Under the pieces are notes generated by a model. It saw only the letters and a list, made by a program, of their open reading frames with translations. It was not told the DNA's origin and searched no databases. Both the position numbers and the translations under genes were made by a program. A stretch of DNA of 64,000 nt from Pseudoalteromonas luteoviolacea NCIMB 1944. Its GTDB lineage: Bacteria > Pseudomonadota > Gammaproteobacteria > Enterobacterales > Alteromonadaceae. Location: NCBI RefSeq assembly GCF_001625565.1, contig NZ_AUXS01000002.1, positions 1-64,000 on the forward strand, written 5' to 3'. Below, piece by piece: positions 55,077 to 64,000 of the stretch; position 1 is the stretch's first letter, and every line of letters starts with the position of its first letter.

Positions 55077-55419
55077 GGGTAAGCTCCTTTTTTATCGCGT
55101 TAAATTCACTATTAAGCTTTATAATGACTTGTTTAATCGCTGCTTTATCTCTTTCGAGGCTGTAGCTTTCAATCGTTTCCAGAAAATAGGCACTACGCTC
55201 TGCCCCGACTGCTTTAGCTGACGTTTTTAAAAAATGTGCTTGGCTTTTGATCTCAGAAAAGTCGTCGATGTTAAAAGATTGGATAATGGTTCTTAAAATA
55301 ACTGATGATTGTTTGAGAAATTCAGTGTGAAACTTTTGAATTTTAGCAGGTTCGTCACCCACTAGTTCAATAATAGTGTCGTGGTTTAGCGTTTTTAATT
55401 GATCAAGCTGTGTGTTCAT
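55063..55419 (-). CDS. Hpt phosphotransfer protein
   Basis: A 118-residue helical-bundle protein. The phosphorylated His62 lies in QAHFLKTSAKAVGAERSA, close to the HxLKxxxxxxGA consensus of Hpt domains. It overlaps the hybrid-kinase gene by 17 bases and the response-regulator gene by 14. It would carry phosphate from the hybrid kinase's receiver to the downstream regulator. Preceded by GGAG. Confidence 0.88.
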   Translation of the reverse strand: MNTQLDQLKTLNHDTIIELVGDEPAKIQKFHTEFLKQSSVILRTIIQSFNIDDFSEIKSQAHFLKTSAKAVGAERSAYFLETIESYSLERDKAAIKQVIIKLNSEFNAIKKELTHDQH

Positions 55420-58039
55420 ACCAACGCTCCAAAATTGATCTGATGTCGGTGAGTCTTACTGGTTTACACAAAAAGTCATTCATGCCAATTGAAGTACATA
55501 AATCCCTTTCGCCTTGCATTGCAGCTCCTGTCACAGCAATGATGGGGATTGGTGGTTTCTCTCGTCTAGCTTCTTCTGTGCGGATCTGTTTTGTCATTTC
55601 ATAGCCGTCTACTTCTGGCATGTGGCAGTCAGTTAGGATCAGTTTATAGGTATGGCTGTGCCAGTAACTAAACCCTTCTGCACCATTATTCGCTATGTCA
55701 CAAAAAAGCCCTAATTTCGCCAGCTGAGTTTGGATCAACTTTTGATTGAATGGATTATCTTCGACCAACAAGATATCGTGGTGTCCAAACCCTTCGTCGC
55801 TTTTCATCTGGAAAGGAGTTTGCACTTGTTGTGAGTCGCTGGACTCAATTGCAAATTCAAGTTCATCTAAGGCTAGATTGTCTTGTTGCTGAATTTTGAT
55901 TTGTGTCTCAAATTGCGTGTAGGTAAGTGGTTGATTTGAAAACACAGCCAAATGTGGGAAGGTCAACTCAAAATTAGCTACATGCTCTAAATCGGTATAA
56001 ACCATTAAGGTTTCTAGTGAGTTTAGCGTATCAATATGTGTTAATAGTGATTTGAAATCACTAGTTAAAATTATATTGACTCCTATGTTTTGATCAAACA
56101 TGAGGTCTTGGCACTCTAGGGGGACAATCGTTACCGTATACAGGGACTGAAGCAGTTGAATAACATGTTGGTTATCATGAGATAGTTTCCCTAGAGTGAA
56201 GCAGTTGAGTGCACTTTTTAAAGGGGTGTCTTTTTCGCCCAGCTCAACCCAAAAAGGCGCTTTTACCGTAAATTGGCTACCTTTATTTAGCTCACTGGTA
56301 ACGATGATTTGTCCACCCATTAAATCTATCAATTTTCCGCAAATTGAGAGCCCTAAACCAGTTCCTCCAAACTTCCTAGTGGTCGACTTTTCGGCCTGTG
56401 TAAATGGAGTAAATAGCTTTTTTATTGTTTCATTACTCATGCCCACGCCGGTATCTGAAATAGAGACCGTTACTTCACTTTGATATATGTTTAAGCGCTT
56501 AAAGCTCGATATAACGGTGATCTCTTTCGAACGTACACAATCACTATTGGTGAATTTGATTGCATTACCTAGTATGTTGAGGAGAATTTGTTTAAACCTA
56601 TTTATATCTCCTTTAATAGGCTGAACTTCATTTTGATTTTCGTAAACTTTTAATTTGATGCCCTTGTCTTTTGCCGATGCTGTAAATGTGCTTACCACAT
56701 CATAAATGACAGTGGGCAAGTTAAATACGGTGGTTTCTAGTTCCAGCTTTCCTGCTTCTATTTTATTTAAATCCAACAAGTCATTTAAGATGGTGATTAA
56801 GTGATCGGCAGATTTTGAAGCTGTATACACTAAATCTTTTGGCTCGCAGCTTAACGAAAAATGAGAAAGCAGATCCAGAGCACCGATAATACCATTGAGT
56901 GGCGTTCTGAGCTCGTGGCTGATCATAGATAAAAACTCAGATTTGATTTTGTTCGCACGTTCGGCTTTTTGCAGAGTATTATGAAGTTCCGCGGTCCGGT
57001 CATTAACGCGTGTTTCAAGCTCTGAGTTTAATTTTTTCAGCGCCTGTTGAGTGTTATGTATTTCTGTTTGGTCAACGCAGACACCATCTATCCTACAGTG
57101 TTCCCCTTTATAATTTTTGCCGACTCTGCCTTGGGCAAATACGTAAATGACCTCGCCGTTTTTTAAGATGCTTCGATAATGTTGTTTAAACTCAATGCCC
57201 GTTCTCAAACTTTCATCCAAGGCTTCTTTCACTCTTGGTTTGTCTTCAGGATGAAGAAGTTCAACCCATTTGTTTAGATCTCCAATATCTTCGGGCTCAA
57301 GTTTGAAAATCGTATTGGCTAGCATGTCCCACTTCCAATGCCATTGGTTTCCTGACTTTGTTGCCCGCCAGGTTCCAATTTTACCTGCTTCAATTGCCAA
57401 CTGCTTACTTTCATCCGCGTCGTTCAGAGCAATCACAGTTGTTTTTTCTGCTGTGCAATCTTGCAATGTGCCATTTATCCATTTTCCATCGGGTTTATGA
57501 ATACAACTTCCTCTCAAAGCGAACCAAGACTTTTGCCCTGAAGACTTTAGCCTAAATTCAAATTGAAGCGGCACACCAAACTGAACATGGTTTTCAAAAA
57601 AAAGAGGAAATAGTGCTTGGTCATCTTTATGAACAAGTGAGAGTAATTTTCTCCAAGTCAATGGGGTTTGTACCGCGATACCCAGTAGCTTTTTTGCAAT
57701 GTCTGATAGATAGAGAGAGTGCGACGCAAGATTGTAGCGCCAAACGCCGATATTTGAACTAGCAACGGCATCAATCAAAAAACTCATTTCTTCTTTGTTT
57801 GAGTCATGTGTCTGAATCAAAAAACAATACCCGGTCTCGCATGGAAATCTTTTAATGCTAAGAGGGATGTTATTATAGTGGCCAAGAGAAAAGTTACCGC
57901 TAATTAGCTCTAGATTGAAGACCTCATTGAGGTCCATTCCAATTATGTTGTCTTCGCCCAGCAACGTTTGCAAGGCGGCGCTAATAAATTGGATTTGTAG
58001 ACAGTCATTGGTAACCAAGTGAGGGACTTTGCTATCCAT
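55403..58039 (-). CDS. PAS-containing hybrid sensor histidine kinase
   Basis: An 878-residue cytosolic or membrane-peripheral kinase without clear transmembrane segments. Two PAS/PAC sections (about residues 80-205 and 210-330) precede a coiled coil, the H-box FLSMISHELRTPLNGIIGAL, an ATPase domain (NILGNAIKFT, DTGVGM, TGLGLSICGKLI), a spacer and a C-terminal receiver (DILLVEDNPFNQKL, acceptor Asp in LILTDCHMPEVDG). It begins a phosphorelay operon with Hpt and response-regulator genes. AAGGAAG precedes the ATG. The signal is unknown, probably intracellular. Confidence 0.92.
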   Translation of the reverse strand: MDSKVPHLVTNDCLQIQFISAALQTLLGEDNIIGMDLNEVFNLELISGNFSLGHYNNIPLSIKRFPCETGYCFLIQTHDSNKEEMSFLIDAVASSNIGVWRYNLASHSLYLSDIAKKLLGIAVQTPLTWRKLLSLVHKDDQALFPLFFENHVQFGVPLQFEFRLKSSGQKSWFALRGSCIHKPDGKWINGTLQDCTAEKTTVIALNDADESKQLAIEAGKIGTWRATKSGNQWHWKWDMLANTIFKLEPEDIGDLNKWVELLHPEDKPRVKEALDESLRTGIEFKQHYRSILKNGEVIYVFAQGRVGKNYKGEHCRIDGVCVDQTEIHNTQQALKKLNSELETRVNDRTAELHNTLQKAERANKIKSEFLSMISHELRTPLNGIIGALDLLSHFSLSCEPKDLVYTASKSADHLITILNDLLDLNKIEAGKLELETTVFNLPTVIYDVVSTFTASAKDKGIKLKVYENQNEVQPIKGDINRFKQILLNILGNAIKFTNSDCVRSKEITVISSFKRLNIYQSEVTVSISDTGVGMSNETIKKLFTPFTQAEKSTTRKFGGTGLGLSICGKLIDLMGGQIIVTSELNKGSQFTVKAPFWVELGEKDTPLKSALNCFTLGKLSHDNQHVIQLLQSLYTVTIVPLECQDLMFDQNIGVNIILTSDFKSLLTHIDTLNSLETLMVYTDLEHVANFELTFPHLAVFSNQPLTYTQFETQIKIQQQDNLALDELEFAIESSDSQQVQTPFQMKSDEGFGHHDILLVEDNPFNQKLIQTQLAKLGLFCDIANNGAEGFSYWHSHTYKLILTDCHMPEVDGYEMTKQIRTEEARREKPPIPIIAVTGAAMQGERDLCTSIGMNDFLCKPVRLTDIRSILERWYEHTA

Positions 58040-58462
58040 TGTCTTCCTTGCCGCCTAATGGTCTGTGGTATATCTAAACTATAGCAGTAATAACGTATAT
58101 AGGAGTTTTTTATTAGTAGAAGGCTGTTTTGGCGCTGTTGTTGTAGGTCGTTTTAACCACAGACATCTGAGGAGCTTGTAAACTTCTGTTTATTTGAGAG
58201 TCTTTCGCAAGTTTCTGATTTATTGGTTAAATCGTTGAAGCTATAGATATGATCAATCTCACGATGCGTTTGGACGCAAAAATCCAACGGTTTTTCTTGG
58301 TTCGGCTTAATTGTACTAACTATTTATATTAAAAAGTTATTAATTCCACGTTCTCAATTCGCCGCGATAATAGATATAGCGAGGTTAACTAATATACAGA
58401 CTATTGTGAGTCGGCTTTTGATCGAAAAAGATTAAACAATGCGGAGTTAAGTAGGTTGAAAA
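58040..58462. other. Intergenic region upstream of the hybrid kinase
   Basis: About 420 bp, AT-rich, no gene recognised. It should hold the promoter of the phosphorelay operon. Confidence 0.4.
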
Positions 58463-58488
58463 TTTGGCACGAATCAGATCGTGCCAAA
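58463..58488 (-). terminator. Strong hairpin downstream of the GH92 gene
   Basis: TTTGGCACGA (58463-58472) pairs perfectly with TCGTGCCAAA (58479-58488) around a 6-nt loop. On the minus strand it is followed by TTTTC, about 55 bp past the mannosidase stop. Confidence 0.8.
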
Positions 58489-58543
58489 CTTTTATCTAAG
58501 GTAAAGACAGTATTTTGTTGTGTGTTTTATATAATACACAAGT

Positions 58544-61066
58544 TTAAAGAATCGACTTTTCCTCAAGATTTGTTGGAGCATAGCTCGGTGGTCTGTGCTC
58601 AACGGCTTTACCAAAATCTTGGTTTGGCTCGCTGCTCAAACTAAAATCCAAAGTGACCGGTTTGTTTATATATGTTTCGTCAATCCAGCTTTTCAAGGTG
58701 TCATTACCGTTGACTTTTAGTGAATCAATATAAATGTTTTTGCGAGACGCACTTGGCGCATTTATAGTCAAATTACCGATTTTAGCCTGCGTGAATTGAG
58801 GGCTAGATAGCACTAAATCTGCACGTCCAGGATACTTAGGGTAGATCCCAAGACTTGCAAAAACATACCACGATGACATTTGCCCAAGGTCATCTTGCCC
58901 CGGTATACCGTCAGGTGTGTCTAACCAAAGTTGTGCCATGGTTTCCCGCACAGTTTGCTGTGTTTTGTATGCATTTCCAGTATGTAGGTACATCCATGGC
59001 GATAATATTGAAGGTTGGTTTGAGACATCTGCAAATTGTGCTGAATCGCGATAGAGTACCCAAGTGCCATCGGCTTTTCTAAAATGACTATCAAGCCTCT
59101 CACTCATGATACGATCTCCACCTAGGACGGTAGCGAGACCAGCGCCGTCATGGGGAACCATCCATAGGTACTGTGCGGGACTTCCCTCTACAAATAAATG
59201 GCCTGAATAAGCATCAAATTCTTGCTTCCATGTTCCATCTTTGTTTCGACCTTGAATGTAGCCCAAAGAGTCAGTCGCCGAAGGATTGTAGATATTTCTC
59301 CAATACCCTGCCTCATCGACAAAGCGCGAAGCATCGTCTTGCTTTCCTAATCTGTTTGCCAACTGCGCTAAAGAAAAATAGCTTGATGCTTGCTCAAGTG
59401 TTTCTGAAGCGCCTTCCCAGCTGTTAGACTGTTCAGATATATAACCAATGCTTTGCCATTCATCCAATGATGGCTTTTGACCGCGACAAAAAACAGGACA
59501 CCCGATGTCAGTTAAATCAAATTCGGTTGGCTGAGTTGCAGCCTTACGCAGTGAGGTATATGCACCAGATACATCAAAATTGTCTGCACCAAACGCAACA
59601 AAATTGGAAATAGCGATTGTAGAAGGGTCACCACTCATCACGCCAGTTGGACCTGCATTATGAGTCCAACGATCCCACACCCCATCAAATTGATTTGCTT
59701 GGTTAAACAACGACTGTGCGATATCGCTTCCCCGTTGTTGATCTAATAAAGTTACCAATTGCAGCTGGGAACGATATACATCCCAGCCAGAAAAGTTAGC
59801 GTATTGGGCTGTTTGCGTCGATGATATTGTATGTACTTTTTGATCAAAACCTGTGTATTCTCCGTTTACATCCGAGAACACATTGGGGTGGAACAAACTA
59901 TGGTACAAGGCGGTATAGAAAATGCGCAGTTTGCTTTTGTCATCAGAGACAACTTTGATTTTTGAAAGCTCTGATTCCCACGCCTGTCGCGATTGTTTAC
60001 GTAGTGCAGCAAAACTTGTACTACCTTGCTCTTTTATTAGGTTTTCTCTGGCGTTTTCTAAACTGACATAAGAAATACCAACGCGCATTTGGACTGTTTC
60101 CCCGTCATTCATGTCTAGGTTAACCCAAACTCCTGAACCTTTGCCAATGTCCGGCCAGCCGTTATCACCATAACCCATTGCGCCTTTTGAGGAAGTTGCG
60201 CCATCGGACAATTCTGCATCTTTCCAAGCTCCAGAACCTGATATTGGCTTATCAAGTTTAGCGACGAAGTGTAGAGTGTAATAATCTCGTCGATTGTGCT
60301 CACCTAAGTACCCACAGAAGTTACCCGAAGTCACATAACCGGTAATTTCACCTCTCTGTGGGTCTACTTTCGCAAATGCGTCACCACTACCAAGTTGGGA
60401 ATAGGATGTTCTAAATAGGAGTTTTGCGTTATCAGAGTGCTCAAACGTAAAATTTGCAATACCTGTGCGTGTGGTCGATGTGAGCTCTACGTTTACCCCA
60501 TTGTCTAAACCAACTTGATAATAGCCAGGTATTGCGGTCTCGTTGTCGTGGCTAAAGGCTGCGCTGTAATATCCGTTTATCGGATCAGTAGCAGGTGAAA
60601 AAGTAATATCTTTCGTAAAAGGCATAACGGGTATATCACCTGATGCGCCAAGACAACCTGTTCCAGATAGACGAGTAAACGAAAAGCCTTTTACTCGGCT
60701 TGCTTGATAGTTGTATCCACCAGGCGATACCGGTACCCGTTTCTTTTCTTCAAGAATCTTTTTTGAAATGCCTTCAGATTCAGCCATTAAGTCTTCTGTA
60801 TAAGCGTGTTCAGGGCCAAAATTAAACATACCAAATGGGAGTACAGCACCCGGTGTGACATTGCCTGCTTGACGATGATTAAATGGCCCCTTTGTACCTA
60901 TTAACGGATTGACGTAACTGACGACATCAGAAACGTAATTGGCTTCGGGTGTACCTTGTATCTTAGGTTTGATCGCTTTTTCATTTGGCTTTTCACTACA
61001 GCCAATTAAAAAAGCGGAAGTGAATGACAAAACTGCCAAATTTTTAGCTGTTATTTTAAGGTTCAT
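58544..61066 (-). CDS. GH92-family alpha-mannosidase lipoprotein
   Basis: About 840 residues from the ATG at 61066, chosen because GAGAG lies 6 bases upstream and the lipoprotein signal (lipobox FLIGC, Cys23) starts there. The family is glycoside hydrolase 92: VNPLIGTKG near the start, FNFGPEHAY, FSFTRLSGTGCLGASGDIP, then NFSGWDVYRSQLQLVTLL, GLATVLGGDRI, and the late GIPGQDDLGQMSSWYVFASLGIYP. GH92 enzymes are calcium-dependent exo-alpha-mannosidases acting on mannans or N-glycans. Anchored outside, it would trim extracellular mannose-containing glycans. No other glycan-use genes are adjacent. Confidence 0.92.
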   Translation of the reverse strand: MNLKITAKNLAVLSFTSAFLIGCSEKPNEKAIKPKIQGTPEANYVSDVVSYVNPLIGTKGPFNHRQAGNVTPGAVLPFGMFNFGPEHAYTEDLMAESEGISKKILEEKKRVPVSPGGYNYQASRVKGFSFTRLSGTGCLGASGDIPVMPFTKDITFSPATDPINGYYSAAFSHDNETAIPGYYQVGLDNGVNVELTSTTRTGIANFTFEHSDNAKLLFRTSYSQLGSGDAFAKVDPQRGEITGYVTSGNFCGYLGEHNRRDYYTLHFVAKLDKPISGSGAWKDAELSDGATSSKGAMGYGDNGWPDIGKGSGVWVNLDMNDGETVQMRVGISYVSLENARENLIKEQGSTSFAALRKQSRQAWESELSKIKVVSDDKSKLRIFYTALYHSLFHPNVFSDVNGEYTGFDQKVHTISSTQTAQYANFSGWDVYRSQLQLVTLLDQQRGSDIAQSLFNQANQFDGVWDRWTHNAGPTGVMSGDPSTIAISNFVAFGADNFDVSGAYTSLRKAATQPTEFDLTDIGCPVFCRGQKPSLDEWQSIGYISEQSNSWEGASETLEQASSYFSLAQLANRLGKQDDASRFVDEAGYWRNIYNPSATDSLGYIQGRNKDGTWKQEFDAYSGHLFVEGSPAQYLWMVPHDGAGLATVLGGDRIMSERLDSHFRKADGTWVLYRDSAQFADVSNQPSILSPWMYLHTGNAYKTQQTVRETMAQLWLDTPDGIPGQDDLGQMSSWYVFASLGIYPKYPGRADLVLSSPQFTQAKIGNLTINAPSASRKNIYIDSLKVNGNDTLKSWIDETYINKPVTLDFSLSSEPNQDFGKAVEHRPPSYAPTNLEEKSIL

Positions 61067-61675
61067 TACAAACTCTCTTTTAGAACGTTCCAATTTCGAA
61101 GTCGAAAATTGTGAAAATTTCTTTATACCATGCCACTAATTACACTGTTTGTACAATTTTAATGCGTATATTTAAAAGATTTAAGTGAGAAATTAACAAA
61201 TTTTAAAATCGGAGCAAGCCTTGCCGGCTATTGAGTTGGGGAATTAGCCAATTACATCAAGTGCTCGTGGACAGGGAAAATGACCGAGGTCTACCGCTTT
61301 GTGCGATTTATACTCTACATGCTTAACGGTCTGCCCGGGCTATTATAGAGCTTATGCGTCTTTTTAACTGAGATTTACGATATCCCTTCAGCATATTTTC
61401 AACAAGCACTGCGTCTGCTTAATCTGCAATAATATAGTGAAAATGCAATACTTATTTTATAAAGTTTTATGCTGAAATTATTTATGAGTAAATTTATTTT
61501 CTTTGTTTGTCCCTATAAATTATTTCCTAAATTAGTGAGCTTTATCTTGTTACTTACATAAGTTTACATATGAGAACAAATGGGAACAAATGGGAACAGT
61601 AAGTTTTAATGGTGTTTTTTAATATTTTAAATGTTCTTTCTTGGGATAATTAAAATATAAATAAGGAAAATATAA
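61067..61675. other. Intergenic region with a short tandem repeat
   Basis: About 610 bp without a gene. At 61571-61600 a 10-bp unit (TGGGAACAAA and variants) occurs three times in tandem. It could be a regulatory site or a slippage-prone repeat near the lipoprotein promoter. The rest is AT-rich. Confidence 0.5.
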
Positions 61676-62242
61676 ATGAATGCTATTATAAAAATATCAA
61701 CTATCTCTGCCCTTAGCGTGTTATTGTTAGGTTGCGGCGCCAATGCCTCTGAACACGGTGAACCAGACAAACCTGTTGCTACGAATCCATTGGTTGACCC
61801 CAATGTGGGTAGTGGAATCAAAAACAAAAGTGACCCTACTATGGTTACTTTGAGCTCAGGTGAACTCCCAGCAAATGGAATTGCAGGGAGTAAAAAACTT
61901 TATGTAATTCAAGATGAAATTGAATTTGTTGAAACCTGGTATAACTATTCGAATGAAGAATTACCCGATATTGACTTTGACAAGCGTTCAATCGTTTTAT
62001 GGGAAAGAGGTGCGATAAACCTTAACCATTGTACTTCGTTGCCTAGGGTAACAGGGGTATCATTTGAACAGTTTGATGAGCGACTATCACTAACTTCAAT
62101 TGATCTTACTAAAGTGTGTGATAGCGCGGAAATCTATTGTCCTTCCGAGTATATCGAAGGAAGCCCTTATAAACTGATTTCAATTCCAAAAACTCAAGAG
62201 TCTTTAGTTCAAGAAAACCTCACAGTTATTAAATGCGAATGA
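61676..62242 (+). CDS. Small lipoprotein of unknown function
   Basis: A 188-residue lipoprotein. Signal and lipobox LLLGC, AAGGAA before the ATG. After a disordered PDKPVATNP-rich segment, residues about 60-188 form a small beta-rich domain with four cysteines (NHC, KVC, IYC and the final KC), probably paired. No family recognised. It stands alone and is followed by a hairpin. Confidence 0.6.
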   Translation: MNAIIKISTISALSVLLLGCGANASEHGEPDKPVATNPLVDPNVGSGIKNKSDPTMVTLSSGELPANGIAGSKKLYVIQDEIEFVETWYNYSNEELPDIDFDKRSIVLWERGAINLNHCTSLPRVTGVSFEQFDERLSLTSIDLTKVCDSAEIYCPSEYIEGSPYKLISIPKTQESLVQENLTVIKCE

Positions 62243-62548
62243 TTTTTATCAATGGAGTCAAAATATAGTGGCTTCTTGAGGTAGTAAAAGCACCTGCGAG
62301 TATTTTAACCGTAGGTGCAATTTTCATTAGAGCTCAAGAGTAATATGATCAGGCTTTAATATAAACTGCATTTCAAAATACTAATTTGTGAGAACAATGC
62401 CGATTGGTTATGGTTTAACCAATACAATGAAACCAGCATCGGGTAAGGGTAATCTCAAGCAAGCTGTGACTTTAGTCATACAAATTTGTATCTTCGTTTT
62501 AGCAAAGATTGAGTTAAACTTAACTAAAATCAGCAATAGAACCAATTT
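62243..62548. other. Intergenic region upstream of the last response regulator
   Basis: About 300 bp holding the hairpin listed separately and the promoter region of the two-component pair. A direct run of AATTTAACTA-like AT tracts precedes the start. No gene. Confidence 0.4.
62290..62318 (+). terminator. Hairpin downstream of the small lipoprotein
   Basis: GCACCT (62290-62295) and AGGTGC (62313-62318) form a stem with extra CG pairs inside, followed by AATTTT. Confidence 0.6.
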
Positions 62549-63223
62549 ATGAATGTACTGATCGTTGAAGATGATATGGATACCGCTTCGTTTATAAAAA
62601 AGGGATTGGTGCAGCAAGGTGAATCTGTTCAGCACGTCGCGTCTGCCAGTGAAGGTATGATAGTTGCGTCCTCTTCAGAATTTGATGTAATAATATTTGA
62701 TCGCCTACTCCCTAATATGGATGGTCTAGATGCCGTTAAAGTCTTAAGAGCAAGTAATATTACTACGCCGATTATTATGTTGACGGCTTTGGGTGATACC
62801 GCTGATAGGGTCGCAGGACTAGATGCTGGAGCAGACGACTATTTAGTTAAACCATTTGATTTTTCAGAACTGTACGCGAGGCTTAAAGCACTCACTAGGC
62901 GAAAACCCATCTCACAATCTACTATGTCTCTTTCTTTGGGGGGTCTCGTCGTTGAAAGAACCAGCCGAAAAGTCACCCGAGATGGTCAGGTTATTGACCT
63001 AAATACAAAAGAATATCAGATTCTTGAATTTCTAATGCAGAGCCCTGGCCAATTGGTTACCAAAACGATGCTCCTTGAAAAGGTCTGGGGTTTCAATTTT
63101 GATCCTAAAACCAGCTTGGTCCAAACTCACGTAAGTAGGTTAAGAAATAAGGTCGACAAACCTTTCAACATCGAATTGATCAAGACGGTTCGAGGCTGCG
63201 GTTATATTATATCTAATGATTAA
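62549..63223 (+). CDS. OmpR-family response regulator
   Basis: A 224-residue regulator. Receiver with D8-D9, acceptor D51 in IIFDRLLPNMDG, and LTALGDTADRVAGLDAGADDYLVKPFDFSELYARL. The C-terminal winged helix (RTSRKVTRDGQVIDLNTKEYQILEFL, then VWGFNFDPKTSLVQTHVSRLRNKV, then VRGCGYII) is of OmpR/PhoB type. Its end overlaps the kinase start by 8 bases. The regulated genes are unknown. Confidence 0.93.
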   Translation: MNVLIVEDDMDTASFIKKGLVQQGESVQHVASASEGMIVASSSEFDVIIFDRLLPNMDGLDAVKVLRASNITTPIIMLTALGDTADRVAGLDAGADDYLVKPFDFSELYARLKALTRRKPISQSTMSLSLGGLVVERTSRKVTRDGQVIDLNTKEYQILEFLMQSPGQLVTKTMLLEKVWGFNFDPKTSLVQTHVSRLRNKVDKPFNIELIKTVRGCGYIISND

Positions 63224-64000
63224 GTATATTAAAGATCCCTCACTTGTTTTCAAAGCAGTTAAAATGAGCGCTGTTGCAACGATATTAGTTGTGTGTGCAA
63301 TTTCTATCGTTTCTTTAATCGTGTTATCAGCAATAGATGCTAACCAGCAGACTGAGTTAACTGAATACCTAGATGAAGTTAAGTTACGATACGAAGAAGA
63401 TGGAATTGATAGCATTTTGGAAGAACTTGATTTGGAACCCCAAACTTTGTGGGATCGCAAAGAAAGTTTCGAAAGATTAAATGAGCATGATGCAATTTTT
63501 GCTTTGTTTATTGACGATGAATTGATACTTGGAACTGAACTGACGCTACCTGCTTCGTCTGACGTGCGTTGGCAGACACTGGACTTTGGTTCGAATCAAA
63601 GTTTCAAGCTACTGACGCTGACTATTCAATTAGACGAACAGCAACTCTTAAGCATTGCTCAACCAGTCAGTTACGAACATGAGTTTACATCCTCAATATT
63701 GGTACGGTTTGGAATCATATTGTCATGTATTTTGGCGTTAAGCTGTTTTATATATTTCCTTATTGCTGGTGGAAATAGCAAGAAGGCTACACAGCAAATC
63801 GTTGCAAGACTATCTGAAATTGGGCAATCCCCAGATACAGCGCGTCTTAGCGTCGATAGTAAAATAGAACTTCACAAAGATATAGTACACGCAACTAACG
63901 AAATGTTAGACCAAATAACTTTTTTACATGGCAGAGCAAAGACAATGTCTGTGGGGATCGCTCATGATTTAAAAACGCCATTGTCGCGAGTGGCAAATCG
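63216..64000 (+). CDS. Sensor histidine kinase, truncated by the window end
   Basis: ATG at 63216 inside the end of the response-regulator gene. 261 codons are visible. Two transmembrane helices (about residues 17-39 and 165-185) flank a periplasmic sensor of ~120 residues. A HAMP-like segment follows, and the phospho-acceptor His appears in VGIAHDLKTPLSRV at the very edge. The ATPase domain lies beyond the window. Partner of the preceding OmpR-type regulator. Confidence 0.9.
   Translation, partial: MIKYIKDPSLVFKAVKMSAVATILVVCAISIVSLIVLSAIDANQQTELTEYLDEVKLRYEEDGIDSILEELDLEPQTLWDRKESFERLNEHDAIFALFIDDELILGTELTLPASSDVRWQTLDFGSNQSFKLLTLTIQLDEQQLLSIAQPVSYEHEFTSSILVRFGIILSCILALSCFIYFLIAGGNSKKATQQIVARLSEIGQSPDTARLSVDSKIELHKDIVHATNEMLDQITFLHGRAKTMSVGIAHDLKTPLSRVAN

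Overview
The window looks like chromosomal DNA from a marine gammaproteobacterium, most probably Pseudoalteromonas or a close relative. The judgement rests on gene content and style: roughly 40% G+C by eye, many lipoproteins and secreted hydrolases, two-component systems, a MoxR/DUF58/transglutaminase operon, and an LpxO-like hydroxylase. No rRNA, tRNA, CRISPR array, integrase or intact transposase was seen.

Layout. 1-4.4 kb: a beta-propeller/di-haem cytochrome c lipoprotein followed by a Rieske oxygenase. 5-8.7 kb: a secreted protein with two copies of a carbohydrate-binding-like domain, then a Tat-type flavin amine oxidase. 9-14.7 kb: an accessory block in which a two-gene cassette (TPR protein plus a 69-residue membrane protein) is present twice in tandem, bounded by related direct repeats, next to an unknown lipoprotein. 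14.9-19.3 kb: a lipase-foldase-like protein downstream of a secreted sphingomyelinase, a periplasmic solute-binding-like protein, a 43-bp perfect palindrome and an unknown protein. 19.8-23.7 kb: a STAS-like protein, a quinone-oxidoreductase-type dehydrogenase divergent from a LysR regulator, and an LpxO-like hydroxylase. 23.7-24 kb: the decayed 3' end of an RND pump gene. 24.5-28.4 kb: a zinc phospholipase C-like protein and a paralogue of the earlier solute-binding-like protein. 28.6-34.1 kb: a coupled operon of CheY-like receiver, MoxR ATPase, DUF58, transglutaminase (TgpA-like) and Na+/H+ antiporter, closed by a strong terminator.

34.3-38.9 kb: a divergent CofD/YvcK-like protein, a sugar-type periplasmic binding protein, a membrane protein, a glycosyltransferase and a GNAT acetyltransferase. 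38.9-45.8 kb: a minus-strand operon of MipA/OmpV outer-membrane protein, RND adaptor, RND pump, response regulator and sensor kinase, with a candidate response-regulator site upstream. 46-49.2 kb: an unknown secreted protein and a LexA-controlled umuDC operon. 49.4-52.7 kb: an AT-rich accessory stretch with a probably broken HExxH protein, another frameshifted remnant, and two short genes that share a leader and differ in the C-terminal part, as RiPP precursors do. 52.8-58 kb: a PD40 propeller lipoprotein and a three-gene phosphorelay (hybrid kinase, Hpt, response regulator). 58.5-64 kb: a GH92 alpha-mannosidase lipoprotein, a small lipoprotein, and a response regulator/sensor kinase pair cut by the window end.

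The most unusual parts are the duplicated TPR/membrane-peptide cassette and the orphan pair of RiPP-like precursors. Next come the foldase-like gene beside a sphingomyelinase and the receiver gene coupled to moxR. All family assignments come from reading motifs and recalling families; no database search was run.
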